This document shows, in pieces, positions 49,999 to 60,643 of a stretch of DNA of 64,000 nucleotides. Position numbers and translations under genes: made by a program. How positions within the stretch are numbered: the stretch's first letter is position 1; each line of letters begins with the position of its first letter. Source of the DNA: Pseudomonadota bacterium (GTDB lineage: Bacteria > Myxococcota_A > Polyangia > Polyangiales > Polyangiaceae). Under the pieces are notes generated by a model, which had not been told where the DNA came from, made no database searches, and worked only from the letters and a program-made list of their open reading frames with translations. The DNA is taken from contig JAFAER010000062.1 of NCBI GenBank assembly GCA_023423895.1, positions 1-64,000 on the forward strand, read 5' to 3'.

Positions 49999-50514
49999 TC
50001 AGGGAGCGGTCGTCTCGCTCTTCTTCTCGGCCACGTGCTCGCGCAGCGACGTCATCAGCGACCCCCACCACATCCCGATCATGCGGGAGAACGCCGGGCC
50101 GAGCAGCCCGTGACGAACCGGATGGTCGTCGGGGAGCGCGCTCCAGCCGTGATGCATCACGGTGACGAGCGTGCCTTCGCCCGAGGGCTCGAAGGAGACC
50201 TCGACGAACGTCTTCTCGTGCGGCTTGAAATTCACTCCGCGCCACTCCATCGCGAGCTTCGCCGGCGGCTCCCACGTCGTGATCTTGCCGACCTCGATCG
50301 TCTTCTGCCCCGTCGAGAGCTCGAATGTCTCGAAGAGGCGCCCGCCGACGCCGCCCTCGAGGAAGAGCGTTCCGCGACGCTTCCCGGCGATGCGGTAGCG
50401 CGGGCCCTGACGCCACCAGAGACCGATCTCGCGCGTGAAGACCTCGAAGGCGTCCCCCGGCGCGACGTCCACGAACACGCTCACCTTCGCGGAGTCGCCG
50501 GGTCGAGCGCTCAT
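49999..50514 (-). CDS. SRPBCC (AHSA1-like) family protein
   Basis: This 171-residue START-like fold runs from KVSVFVDVAPGDAFEVFT through FEVGK-like strands (VGKITTWEPPAKLAMEWRG) and VEVSFEPSGEGTLVTVMHHG to a long C-terminal helix. The fold makes a hydrophobic pocket for small ligands. Its start overlaps the ArsR-type gene stop by 4 bp, the common ArsR/SRPBCC pairing, so the regulator and this protein probably respond to the same condition. No ligand is known. Confidence 0.8.
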   Translation of the reverse strand: MSARPGDSAKVSVFVDVAPGDAFEVFTREIGLWWRQGPRYRIAGKRRGTLFLEGGVGGRLFETFELSTGQKTIEVGKITTWEPPAKLAMEWRGVNFKPHEKTFVEVSFEPSGEGTLVTVMHHGWSALPDDHPVRHGLLGPAFSRMIGMWWGSLMTSLREHVAEKKSETTAP

Positions 50515-50849
50515 CGCTTGCCCTTTCCGCGCGTGCGCTCGGCGTAGTCCTTGAACGACGCGAGCTCGAGCGCCCAGAACGCCTCCACGTCGTCGAGCCA
50601 TCGCCGGAGGGCGCGGAACGGCTCCTTCCGAAGACTGTAGACGTGGACGCGCGCGTCTTCTGCGTCGAGCGCCTCCTCGACCAGACCGGTGTTGCGGAGC
50701 ACCCGGAGGTGCCGGCTCATTGCCGGAGGGCTCATCTCCAGAGCATCGGCGAGCTCCCCGGCGCGGCGAGGTTTCCTCCGGAGCAGGTCGATGACGCCCC
50801 GCCGCGTAGGATCCGCGAGCGCTGCGAACGTCCGATCGAGATCATTCAT
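50511..50849 (-). CDS. ArsR-family transcriptional regulator
   Basis: This 112-residue winged-helix protein opens with TFAALADPTRRGVIDLLRR, and has recognition region MSPPAMSRHLRVLRNTGLVE and wing EDARVHVYSL. There are no Cys or His metal-site motifs, placing it in the non-metal subgroup that pairs with SRPBCC and VOC genes. It lies 7 bp downstream of the VOC gene and overlaps the SRPBCC gene. Confidence 0.88.
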   Translation of the reverse strand: MNDLDRTFAALADPTRRGVIDLLRRKPRRAGELADALEMSPPAMSRHLRVLRNTGLVEEALDAEDARVHVYSLRKEPFRALRRWLDDVEAFWALELASFKDYAERTRGKGKR

Positions 50850-50856
50850 GCGTCGG

Positions 50857-51309
50857 TCAGCCGTTCGGATTCGGGGTGCGCAGGCGCTCGTAGAACCACC
50901 AGCCGTGGCCGCCGATGTCTTCGCACTCGTAGCCGCGATCGGTCCAGTACTCCTCGCCGTAGTCGTGCGTCTCCGGCTCGCGAATGATCTTCGCGCCGGC
51001 TGCGCGTGCGCGCTGGAAGTGAGCTTCTACGTCATCGACGTAGACCATCATGTTCTGCGTGTTCGCCCCGCCGACCTGCGCTGGGGCGCGGTGCTTCGGG
51101 AACTTCTCCGACTTCTCCGACCCGACCATGATGAGGCCTCCGCCGTAGACGAGCTCGGAGTGCTCGATTCGCCCGCCGTCACCTTCGACCTTGAGCCGGA
51201 TCTCGAAGCCGAACGCCCGGCAGAGAAAGTCGATGGCCTTGGCGGCATCTTCATAATAGAGCGACGACGAAATTCGCGGCCAGCCAGGGGGTGTGGGCTT
51301 CATGGGCAT
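50857..51309 (-). CDS. VOC-family (glyoxalase-like) protein
   Basis: The protein has 150 residues from the ATG at 51309, with a GAGGAG site. The two beta-alpha-beta3 units of the vicinal-oxygen-chelate fold are visible (SSLYYEDAAKAIDFLCRAFG; MMVYVDDVEAHFQRARAAGA), ending in HGWWFYE. The metal ligands of classical glyoxalase I are only partly present. It is the first gene of a VOC, ArsR, SRPBCC operon. The activity may be antibiotic or small-molecule handling; it cannot be assigned. Confidence 0.8.
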   Translation of the reverse strand: MPMKPTPPGWPRISSSLYYEDAAKAIDFLCRAFGFEIRLKVEGDGGRIEHSELVYGGGLIMVGSEKSEKFPKHRAPAQVGGANTQNMMVYVDDVEAHFQRARAAGAKIIREPETHDYGEEYWTDRGYECEDIGGHGWWFYERLRTPNPNG

Positions 51310-51493
51310 CGATCTCCTCGGGCGAAGGTTTCGTTCACAGGCTGGTCAATAGTTAACCCTGTAGTGAACGAATTGCAAGCGAACGATTCGCCGTCGCGAG
51401 CGCCCGCATTCCGGCGCTGCCGCACCACGTGCTCGATGCGCCTCGCCGGATCCATCGGCGCTCGCGTGCTTCAGCGTCGCGAGCTGGGCTCGC

Positions 51494-52750
51494 TCACTCG
51501 ACGCAGCACACCGTCGAAGGCGTCTCCGGCGTGAACGAGCCGAGCGGGACGCCGCCGCTGGTGGGGCAAGAACCGCCCGTTGGAGTCGGGGTGGACACCG
51601 ACAATCGCTCGACGCCGGTCGTGGACGTGCACGCCACAGGCACACGTTTCGTGGTCGTCGGCGCTCCCGAGCACGACGACGAGCCGTACGTCGAAACGGA
51701 GGCTTCACAGGTGACCCCCGCTGCGGCGCCACAGGTGCAGCTCGAGCACGAGCGCGTGTCCGAGCCGCCTTCGTAGAAGACGCGCCGTTGCGGGTAGCCG
51801 GCCGGACACTCCCACGTCCCGGGGCGAAGGACGCACCGATTGGTGGCATCGAACGGCGGCAGCGTGGCGCCGACACACGTGCCGTCCGCACAACTGGCGG
51901 CGACATTTGCCCGTCCACACAGTCGGATCTGTGCGCCCCAGGTCATCGGTGGAACCGCCGCCGTGCGGCTCGGCGTGCAGGTTCCGCCGCTCGCGGTGGA
52001 CGCGGTGACGCTGAACGCCGAGATCTTCTTCGCGTCACAGTAGGTGGTGCCCGGCTTGGCGCACGTCAATGCTCCGTCGCCGTTCGGGGAGCCGCAGGTC
52101 AGCAAACACGTCGGATCGTCGAAGAACTTGGTCTGCGGTGCGGAGCACGTCACGCCAGCGGGCGCCGAGCAGCTGCACGAGCACTGCGCGCTCGGCGCGT
52201 CGGGATTCGAGAGCCCGTCGTAGATCTTGTTCGGGAAGTCACCCGAGCACGGCGGCGCCGCCCCACCGCCGTACCCCTCGTGAACGGCCAGCGGTCCGTA
52301 CCAGCCGTTCGGGACGAGCGGGAGGCAGGACGAGCACTCGATCGGGCGCGCTCCCGTGTCGGACTCCGCGTCCTCGTCCGCGAGCGCACCGTCGGGGACG
52401 CCGGTCTCGGCATCATCCACGTCCTCGGCGTCGCCCCCCTCAGCGTCTTCGGGTTCCTTGTGGCTGCCCGGCTCGTCGCCCCAGCCGGGGGACCGGTCTG
52501 GCGCCCCGTCGTCGTCATACGGGGAGGACCCGTCCTCCGCTACGGACGAGCTCGCCGACGCGTCTTCGCGGTCGGTCGGCTCCTGGAAATCGAGGATGAC
52601 GGCGCACGCCGGCGAGAGGACGAGCAGGCTGGCGACGGCCAACCCCCGCACGCCGGCCTTGGTACGGGCGCGGCGGCTCTTTCCCCCTCGAGGACGGCCA
52701 AGACTCGCGCGGAGATGGCTCACAGCGATGATGAACGGCCGGGCGACCAC
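51494..52750 (-). CDS. Cys-rich lipoprotein with duplicated modules
   Basis: The protein has 418 residues from GTG, with a long basic N-region and lipobox LSPAC. A strongly acidic Asp/Ala/Glu-rich linker follows. The extracellular part has more than 20 Cys and repeated modules: CSCSAPAGVTC then DDPTCLLTC, and CTCGAAAGVTC then GSSSCSG, so the Cx(C)..A..GVTC unit occurs at least twice. These are probably disulfide-linked surface domains. No known family is recognised. Confidence 0.6.
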   Translation of the reverse strand: MVARPFIIAVSHLRASLGRPRGGKSRRARTKAGVRGLAVASLLVLSPACAVILDFQEPTDREDASASSSVAEDGSSPYDDDGAPDRSPGWGDEPGSHKEPEDAEGGDAEDVDDAETGVPDGALADEDAESDTGARPIECSSCLPLVPNGWYGPLAVHEGYGGGAAPPCSGDFPNKIYDGLSNPDAPSAQCSCSCSAPAGVTCSAPQTKFFDDPTCLLTCGSPNGDGALTCAKPGTTYCDAKKISAFSVTASTASGGTCTPSRTAAVPPMTWGAQIRLCGRANVAASCADGTCVGATLPPFDATNRCVLRPGTWECPAGYPQRRVFYEGGSDTRSCSSCTCGAAAGVTCEASVSTYGSSSCSGAPTTTKRVPVACTSTTGVERLSVSTPTPTGGSCPTSGGVPLGSFTPETPSTVCCVE

Positions 52751-52828
52751 GTCCTGTAGGCCAGGCAGGCTCTTCAGAACCCAGGAGCCTCGCCGTTAGT
52801 GCATGTCGTGCTGGCTCTCCAGAAACTG

Positions 52829-54201
<1,373 letters not shown>

Positions 54202-54205
<4 letters not shown>

Positions 54206-55278
54206 CGCCGCGCCGTATGGCGGCGACGGTCCTCGCGGCCGCTGCCTTCTGCGGGACGGCGAGCGTCGCGAGCGCGGAGCCGGCACGTGACGAGTCGGCG
54301 GAGGAGCTGTTCGAGCGCGGCAAGCAGCTCGTCCTGCAGAAGAAGTACGCCGAGGCGTGCCCGCTGCTTGCACGCAGTCGTCAGATCGATCCCGGCATCG
54401 GAACGATGCTCTGGCTCGCAGACTGTTACGAGAAGAACGGCCAGCTCGCCGGAGCGTGGAGCGAGTTCAAGGCCGCTGCCGAAGCGGCTGCGCGACGGAA
54501 CGACGAACGCCAGCTCGTCGCATCGAGGCGGGCGACGAGCCTCGAAGAGCGGCTGACGCGGCTCGTGATCGTCGTCCCTGCCGAGCGTATGGTCGACGGG
54601 CTGCAGATCCGCCGCGACGGCGTGCTCGTCTCCTCGGCGGAGCTCGGCGCGCCGCTACCCATCGGCCCGGGCATCCACACCATCTCGGCAGCTGCGCCCG
54701 GGCGAAAGCCCTGGAGCGCCACGGTCGATCTCCCCGCACGCTCGGACGTCATCGCCGTGAACGTCCCGCTGCTCGAGCTCGACACCACCATGTCTACGGC
54801 CGCCCCGCCCGGCGTGCCGAGCTCTTCGACGCCGGCATCGGCGGTCCGCGGTGCGGAGAGGGAGCACGTTCCCGCTTCTCCGCAGGAAGCCTCACCGGGC
54901 GCCGCCGGCTCATCCTCGTGGATGCGCGTCTCGGGGATCTCGGCGGCCGTCGTGGGAGTGGGCTTGATCGGCGCCGGCGCGTACTTCGGCCTCGATGCGA
55001 AGTCGACCTACGACGCGTCCAACGCTGGCGGCCATTGCATCGACGACGCGTGTGATCCAGCGGGGCGCGCGCTCCGGCGGGATGCGACCTCGGCGGCCAC
55101 GCTCTCCACGATCATGTTCGGCGCGGGCGCGGCCGCAGCCACGGCGGGCGTCGTCTTGTTCATCCTCGCGCCGTCGCGCGCGGCCAGACCCGTCACCCCC
55201 GAGAAGCGAAGCGCGTGGACGGTCGTTCCGAGTGGCGGAGCACGCGCCGCGGGCCTCTCGCTCACCCATCGTTGGTGA
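54202..55278 (+). CDS. Exported TPR/PEGA-like membrane protein (kinase-linked, paralogue 2)
   Basis: This 358-residue protein has a signal peptide ending SVASA. Two TPR-like hairpins follow (EELFERGKQLVLQKKYAEAC; TMLWLADCYEKNGQLAGAW), then a PEGA-like beta unit (LQIRRDGVLVS; PIGPGIHTISAAAPGRK), a Pro/Ser linker and a double hydrophobic helix (AVVGVGLIGAGAYFGL; MFGAGAAAATAGVVLFIL) flanking a CIDDAC element. It is clearly paralogous to the protein at 42320-43360. Coupling to its kinase by ATGA suggests the two act as a sensor/kinase unit. Confidence 0.75.
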
Positions 55279-55336
55279 GCGCGCCTGGTGCAATGGCATT
55301 CCGCCCGTCGGGAGACGCGCGTACGCTGACGCCCCG

Positions 55337-55861
55337 ATGGCCGCCAACAAGAAGCCGAAGAACCCCGACGAGGCCGCGCTCCGCGAGCTCGGTCTCAGCT
55401 TCCCCGAGACGACCGAAGACTTCCCCTGGGGCCATCGCGCGCTGAAGGTGAAGGGCAAGGCCTTCGTCTTCATGGGGACGGGCAGGGAAGGGGGCGCGGA
55501 CCACGACGACTTCTTTCTCTCGTGCAAGCTTCCGCAGTCGGCTCCGATGGCGCTCACGATCCGAGGGGTGAAGCCGACGGGCTATGGGCTCGGGAAAGCC
55601 GGCTGGGTCTCGGCGCAGTGGCCTCCCGGTAAGGCGCCTCTCGACATGCTCCGCGACTGGCTGCGCGAGAGCTATTGCGCCGTCGCGCCGAAGAAGCTAG
55701 TCGCGCTCGTCGAGCAGGGCGGTGGACCTGCGAAGGAGCCGAAAAAGAAGGTCACGAAGAAGAAGGTCGTGGCCTCGCGCGCCAAGCCCGCTGCCCTGGG
55801 CGCGAAGAGCAAGACCAAGAAGGCGCCGCTGGCGAAGAAGAAGACCGCGCGGAAGCGCTGA
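55337..55861 (+). CDS. MmcQ/YjbR-family protein with a histone-H1-like tail
   Basis: The protein has 174 residues. Residues 1-125 match the YjbR fold (FPETTEDFPWGHRALKVKGKAF then DFFLSCKLP and LIRGVKPTG-like strands, WLRESYCAVAPKKL). Residues about 128-174 are an unstructured Lys/Ala-rich tail with K/A-K-K-T repeats, like eukaryotic H1 or the AlgP/Hc1 class of bacterial histone-like tails. The fold plus basic tail suggests DNA binding. No partner gene is evident. Confidence 0.75.
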   Translation: MAANKKPKNPDEAALRELGLSFPETTEDFPWGHRALKVKGKAFVFMGTGREGGADHDDFFLSCKLPQSAPMALTIRGVKPTGYGLGKAGWVSAQWPPGKAPLDMLRDWLRESYCAVAPKKLVALVEQGGGPAKEPKKKVTKKKVVASRAKPAALGAKSKTKKAPLAKKKTARKR

Positions 55862-56093
55862 CCGCACCGCAAGCGTCGCCCGACCATCGGGAGGGTGATC
55901 CCCACATCGGGGTGGCCTCGGAGCGGCCCGGGCATCGATCCAGATCAGGGGGCGGCGCGCGCGACGATTCTGCGGATCGCGTCGAATCGGAGGGAAAAAC
56001 CGCGGTCGCGCGACGACTTCGAGCCCGGCACCTCCGTTGCAGTGCACCGCACTAGAGGGTGGGCGTGGCGCGCTCGCTCGGAAGGTGCTGGAC

Positions 56094-56924
56094 ATGATCA
56101 TCGCTCGTACGTGGAAGCTCTCGCTGTTCGCTGTCGGCGTCGCTGCGGTTCTCTCGGCGTGTTCGTCCGCAGAGCCGATCGAAGGTCGCAAGACGACGAA
56201 GTCGAAGGTCGACGGAGACCGCTGGCAGCCGCCGGAGTCGAGCGCCTCGGGCACATATGAAGGCTTGAACGGTGAAGGCTGCTCCGGGGGCTTGAAGCCG
56301 GGCACGCGGGCGCTCGGCGATCAGATCAAGCAGCAGTTCGGCGTGACGTATGGCGGCTACTCGTGCCGCGCGAACACCGCCGACAAGTCCCAGCTCTCGA
56401 TCCACGCCGTCGGTCGTGCGCTCGACATCATGACGAGCGGCGCGAGCGGCGACGAGATCGCCAACCATCTGGTGCAGAACGCCGACACCCTCGGCGTCCA
56501 GCTCATCATCTGGAACCGGACGCTCTGGAAGGTCACGCCGAACGGACCGACGTCTCGTGCGTACACGGGGCCGAACCCGCACACGGATCACGTTCACGCC
56601 GAGGTGAACAGCGCAGTGGCAGCGAGCGGTCCGGGACAGGTCGAGCCGACGGGCGAGCAGTGCCAGGACCCGAACGATCCGAGCTGCCAGGGTCAGGAGC
56701 CGACGGGCGAGCAGTGCCAGGACCCGAACGATCCGAACTGCCAGGAGGATCCCTGGGGCGGCCCCGGAGGCCAGTGTCAGGACCCGTACGATCCCAACTG
56801 CGGAGGAGACGGCTGGGGCGAAGACGACGACGGCTGGTACGACGAGGCCGAGTGCTGGACCGCAACCGACTGTGATCCGAGCGGTCAGGTCATGTGCGAC
56901 CAGGGCTATTGCATGTGGTGGTGA
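56094..56924 (+). CDS. M15-like/extensin-like peptidase lipoprotein with tandem Cys repeats
   Basis: The protein has 276 residues from ATG 56094 with lipobox VLSAC. A domain of about 120 residues has SIHAVGRALDIMT and NPHTDHVHAEV, matching the zinc H-x(6)-D ... H-x-H arrangement of D-Ala-D-Ala carboxypeptidase/extensin-like M15 proteins. It would cut peptidoglycan cross-links. The C-terminal part has three copies of a Cys pair unit of the form QCQDP(N/Y)DP(S/N)C. Two of these are an exact 54-bp duplication. An acidic, Trp-rich tail follows (DDDGWYDEAECW). Confidence 0.7.
   Translation: MIIARTWKLSLFAVGVAAVLSACSSAEPIEGRKTTKSKVDGDRWQPPESSASGTYEGLNGEGCSGGLKPGTRALGDQIKQQFGVTYGGYSCRANTADKSQLSIHAVGRALDIMTSGASGDEIANHLVQNADTLGVQLIIWNRTLWKVTPNGPTSRAYTGPNPHTDHVHAEVNSAVAASGPGQVEPTGEQCQDPNDPSCQGQEPTGEQCQDPNDPNCQEDPWGGPGGQCQDPYDPNCGGDGWGEDDDGWYDEAECWTATDCDPSGQVMCDQGYCMWW
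56643..56744 (+). repeat. 54-bp (18-codon) tandem duplication
   Basis: The stretch coding for EPTGEQCQDPNDP(S/N)CQ starts at 56643 and again at 56697, differing at one base, within the M15-like gene. Confidence 0.9.
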
Positions 56925-57084
56925 TCGTTCCTTCCTCCGTCGCTGGTGATTCCGATCGAGACGAGGCCTTCGGAGGGACGGGACGCGCTGCGCGGAATGG
57001 CTCTGTCCCGTCGTCTCCTCGTAGGCGCGGCGAGTTGCCTCGTCGCCGCCGTTCACCGGTCATTCGCGAAACGGCATAAGAAGG

Positions 57085-57108
57085 GGGCGGGCGGGCGGGC
57101 GGGCGGGC
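57085..57108. repeat. (GGGC)n simple repeat
   Basis: About six GGGC units run in a row, 70-90 bp upstream of the PD40-like lipoprotein start. The G-rich strand could form a quadruplex. Confidence 0.85.
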
Positions 57109-57178
57109 GCGCACCTCGACGCCGCGGTCGCTCGACGGGAGGAGGCATCGAGCCGCGCCATCAGCTACGCTCGATCGT

Positions 57179-58159
57179 GTGTGGGGCGTTCGGTCGGGCG
57201 GTCTGACGATGATCGCGATCGCGGCGGCGTGCGGAACGTACGGTGGGGAAGAGCCGCCGGCGCCAGCACCTGAAGAGCCGCCGGTCGATGCCGGGCGTTC
57301 GACGGCGACGGACGCGGGAGCGAACGACGCGTCCGAGATCGCTGACGCGCACACGAGCGACGTCGAAGCGTCGACTCCCGCGCGTTGCAATCCGACTGCG
57401 CCGTTCGGTGAGCCCGCTCCGGTGATGGAGCTGAACACCGGTGTTGCCGAAAATTCAGCGTGGCTGACCCCGGACGAGCTCACGGTGTACTTCGCGCGCG
57501 CGTCGAAGCTGATGAAGGCGACGCGCGCCACGACGATGGCGCCGTTCTCCATGCCTGAGCCGGCGCCCTTCGTGGACGATGACGATAGCGGCGAGCATCC
57601 CTCGCTCACGCGCGACGAGCTCACCATCGTGTTCTCGAGAGCCGACGTCCTCCGCACGTCGACACGCCCGAATCCGAACGCGCTCTTTCCGCGTGCCGGG
57701 GTGATGCCCGAGCTGAACTCGGCGAGCGCCGCAGAAGGAACGCCGGCGCTCGCCGATGAAGGCCGCGAGATTTACTTCCGGCGCAACACCAGCGCTCAGG
57801 TCGGCAACGAGCTGTTCGTCGCGGCGCGCGCCGGCGCGGTTGGCGCGTTCGGCGCAGCACAACGGCTTCCCGTCAACTCGGCATCCAACGACTCGCACCC
57901 GGTCGTGCGCGAAGACGGGCTCGAGCTCTGGTTCGCGTCGAATCGTGCGGCGGGCAATGGCAACCGGATCTTCGTCGCAACTCGGCCGTCGAGGCAGGAT
58001 TCATTCGGCATGCCCGTCGAGGTCGCCGAGCTCAACGCGGCAGGCACGTTCAACGTGCCTGCGTGGATCAGCCCGGACGGATGCGTCATCTGGATCGCGA
58101 CCAATCGTCCGGGGGGTGCCGGAGGAACCGACCTCTTCCGGGCCGCTCGCCCGCTCTGA
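57179..58159 (+). CDS. PD40/TolB-like propeller lipoprotein
   Basis: The protein has 326 residues from GTG 57179. The n-region is short and the lipobox is IAAAC. After an Asp/Ala/Ser-rich linker come about five blades in the PD40 style: ENSAWLTPDELTVYFARAS, DSGEHPSLTRDELTIVFSRA, SEGTPALADEGREIYFRR, NDSHPVVREDGLELWFASNR, and NVPAWISPDGCVIWIATNR. It probably binds a ligand at the cell surface or periplasm. It converges with the PilZ gene with 21 bp between stops. Confidence 0.75.
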   Translation: MWGVRSGGLTMIAIAAACGTYGGEEPPAPAPEEPPVDAGRSTATDAGANDASEIADAHTSDVEASTPARCNPTAPFGEPAPVMELNTGVAENSAWLTPDELTVYFARASKLMKATRATTMAPFSMPEPAPFVDDDDSGEHPSLTRDELTIVFSRADVLRTSTRPNPNALFPRAGVMPELNSASAAEGTPALADEGREIYFRRNTSAQVGNELFVAARAGAVGAFGAAQRLPVNSASNDSHPVVREDGLELWFASNRAAGNGNRIFVATRPSRQDSFGMPVEVAELNAAGTFNVPAWISPDGCVIWIATNRPGGAGGTDLFRAARPL

Positions 58160-58180
58160 CGCTGCGCTCGCTCGTTGCGC

Positions 58181-59224
58181 TCAGTGCTTCGGCGCACGCC
58201 CAGCATCGTGACGGCCGCCGCCATGCGCGCCCGAGTCGCGCCCGGCATCGCGGGCACCAGCGTCGCGAACACCAGCGTCTTCAGAGAGGCCAGCGTCGAG
58301 GGGCGTGGCGGCGTCCACGGTCGACGCCGATCCGTCGGCGATGTTGGCTGCCGCCGCGAGCGCGGTCGGCTCGACGTCCGCTAGCGCCGCGTCGTCCGGT
58401 TCGGTCGCCGGTGGCATTGCGCTGTCCGCGGTCGGCGCGGTCGGCGCGGAAGGTGCTTCGCCGGCGAGCTGCTCGGCGATGGCGTCGCGGTACACGTAGA
58501 CGGCGCCGGCACCTCCAGCGAGGACGAGGAGGAGCAAGACCTTTCCGAAGACCCCGCCAGTCCCCGGCGGAGGAGGAGGCTCGGACGACGGCGTCGATCG
58601 GCGAGATTTCGTCGGTTCGGAAGCAGCAGGCGCGGTCGCGGGGACGGCCTCGGCCTCGGCCTTCTGCTCGGCGCGTCGAGGCCGCGCCACCGCCGGAGCG
58701 GCGGGCGTTTCCGGCAGGCTCGTCTCGCTGATCACCAGGCGCGGCTTGCCGGGCGGGTTCGCCGGTGGGGCGACGCCGATCTGCGTCTCGCGGGGTACAC
58801 GTTGAGGCGGCGTGACGGGGTCGGCGCCCGGCATGATGCCAGGCTGCGTGGGCTCTTGCGTCGCGCCGCCGATGCCGAGGATGGTCTTCTCGGCCATCCC
58901 GCTCTGCAGCGCGCGATTGAGCGCAACGGACACGTCATCCGGCAGATCGATGAAGCGGACGGCCATGCCCGCCGGCTGGTTCGTGCCTTCGCTCTTCGCG
59001 CGCCGCCAGAGCACACGCGCATCCGCCGACACCTTCGCGTCGACGGTCGTGATCTCGAGCGTGACGAGGGCGCCCTCGTCGACGGGCGCGATCGTCTCGA
59101 GGAACATCCCGCCGAGGCTCGCGTCCCATGCGATCGCTTCGGCGCGCTCGCCGCTCGTGGGTTGCTCGAAGGTGACACGCAAGATCGCGGCGGGGTGCCG
59201 CCTGATCTGCCGCTGTTCCGACAT
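58181..59224 (-). CDS. PilZ-domain membrane protein
   Basis: The protein has 347 residues from the ATG at 59224. The PilZ fold spans about residues 3-105: RRHPAAILRVTFE, then AWDASLGGMFLETIAP (family D.S.GG), GALVTLEITT and GMAVRFIDLPDD. The R-x-x-x-R part of the cyclic-di-GMP site is shortened (QIRRHP), so binding needs testing. A Pro/Ala linker, one transmembrane helix (VLLLLVLAGGAGAVYVYRD) and an Ala/Asp/Gly-rich tail with DAG repeats follow. Confidence 0.8.
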   Translation of the reverse strand: MSEQRQIRRHPAAILRVTFEQPTSGERAEAIAWDASLGGMFLETIAPVDEGALVTLEITTVDAKVSADARVLWRRAKSEGTNQPAGMAVRFIDLPDDVSVALNRALQSGMAEKTILGIGGATQEPTQPGIMPGADPVTPPQRVPRETQIGVAPPANPPGKPRLVISETSLPETPAAPAVARPRRAEQKAEAEAVPATAPAASEPTKSRRSTPSSEPPPPPGTGGVFGKVLLLLVLAGGAGAVYVYRDAIAEQLAGEAPSAPTAPTADSAMPPATEPDDAALADVEPTALAAAANIADGSASTVDAATPLDAGLSEDAGVRDAGARDAGRDSGAHGGGRHDAGRAPKH

Positions 59225-59277
59225 GCCGGGGCAGAGTACGGGAGAGCGCCGGCCGTTGGAACGGGCGTGCGTGGCGA

Positions 59278-60531
59278 CTATCTGGCGGCGTGTGCGTGCG
59301 GCCAGCTCGCGGAACGAGCGGGTGACCGCCAGTGCTCCGGTCGGAGCCCGACGGCGAGCGCGCGCGCCGTCAAGCCTCGGATGGTGCGCGACGAAAGAAG
59401 GCGGACGAGCCACGCCGGCGGACGGAGCACGCGACCGTCGAGCACACGGCGGATGACGCGCCGCTGCGCGGCCACCTGGATGGCCTGGGTGATCGCCGCC
59501 GGCAGCGCGCGACGGAGCTGCACGCGGGCGAGATCGATGCTGCGAACACGGCCGGCGCGCAGCGGCCGCGCGAGAATGTTCGCGGCCGCAACGGCATCCT
59601 GAATCGCCAGGTTGATGCCCACCCCGCCGATCGGCGACATCGCGTGTGCGGCGTCTCCGAGGAAGAGCAGCCCTGGGTAGAACCAGCGAGCGAGTTGGTT
59701 CACCTGGACCAACAAGACGTGGACGTCGTCGAAGCTCTTGATGGAAGCAAGTCGTCCGTCACCGAGGAACGGCGCGAGCTCGACGAGCTTTGCGCGGAAG
59801 GCATCGAGACCGCGTTCGCGCACCGTCGAGTGGTCACCTTTCGGAATGAGCAGCCCGGCCTGCCAGTACCTCCCGCGGTCGATCAAAACGAGCATGTGGC
59901 CCGGGCGGATCGTGCCGAAGGTCTCGTCCGGATCCGTCGCGTACCGCGGGATGCTGAACCATAGGACATCCATCGGCGCGCCGAAGTCGACGGGGCGAGC
60001 CTCGCGGCGTGCGCGCAAGATCGAGCCACGTCCGTCGCAGGCCACCGTCAGCGCCGCGCGCAGTCGCTTCGTCTCGCCGTCCTGACGGTACACGACTCCG
60101 ACGACGCGACCGTCCTCGGTCCACAGGTCCGTGACTTCGGCGCGCATCTCGAGCGCGAAGGTCGGGTTCTCCGCTGCCTTGCGCTCGATCAGCGCGAGGA
60201 AGTCCCATTGCGGCATCATGTAGATGTTTCGGTGCCGCCGGCGCAGCACGGACAGGTCCGCGACCGTGAGCCAGCGCCCGTTCACGTCGGCGCGGAGGCG
60301 CGAGACGACCTGATGCGGGACCGCTTCGAGCTCGTCTGCGAACCCGAGCTCGTCGATGAGCTCGATCGTCGACGGGTGAATCGTGTCGCCGCGAAAGTCG
60401 CGGAAGAAGTCAGCATGTTTCTCGAGCACGGTCACGTGCACGCCCGCACGTGAGAGCAGGAGCCCGAGCATCATCCCCGCAGGCCCGCCGCCGACGACGC
60501 AACAGGTGGTCACACCGGTCTGTTCGGCCAT
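59278..60531 (-). CDS. FAD-dependent aromatic-hydroxylase-type monooxygenase
   Basis: This 417-residue protein has the FAD dinucleotide fold CVVGGGPAGMMLGLLLSRAG, the DG motif (ACDGRGS) contacting FAD and NAD(P)H, and the GD motif FLGDAAHAMSPIGGVGINLAI binding the FAD ribityl chain. It hydroxylates or oxidises an aromatic or polyketide-type substrate. No pathway genes are adjacent. It lies 53 bp upstream of the PilZ gene on the same strand, possibly in one transcript. Confidence 0.88.
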   Translation of the reverse strand: MAEQTGVTTCCVVGGGPAGMMLGLLLSRAGVHVTVLEKHADFFRDFRGDTIHPSTIELIDELGFADELEAVPHQVVSRLRADVNGRWLTVADLSVLRRRHRNIYMMPQWDFLALIERKAAENPTFALEMRAEVTDLWTEDGRVVGVVYRQDGETKRLRAALTVACDGRGSILRARREARPVDFGAPMDVLWFSIPRYATDPDETFGTIRPGHMLVLIDRGRYWQAGLLIPKGDHSTVRERGLDAFRAKLVELAPFLGDGRLASIKSFDDVHVLLVQVNQLARWFYPGLLFLGDAAHAMSPIGGVGINLAIQDAVAAANILARPLRAGRVRSIDLARVQLRRALPAAITQAIQVAAQRRVIRRVLDGRVLRPPAWLVRLLSSRTIRGLTARALAVGLRPEHWRSPARSASWPHAHAAR

Positions 60532-60643
60532 CGTGCCGACAACGTGGGGCCGGCGAACGCCCGAGACCAGCGGCAGGGAACCCGCGCGACGTGCCGTCAG
60601 CAGCCGAAGAGCGAACGGCCCGCCGCCGAAGAGCGCTTCTTCT

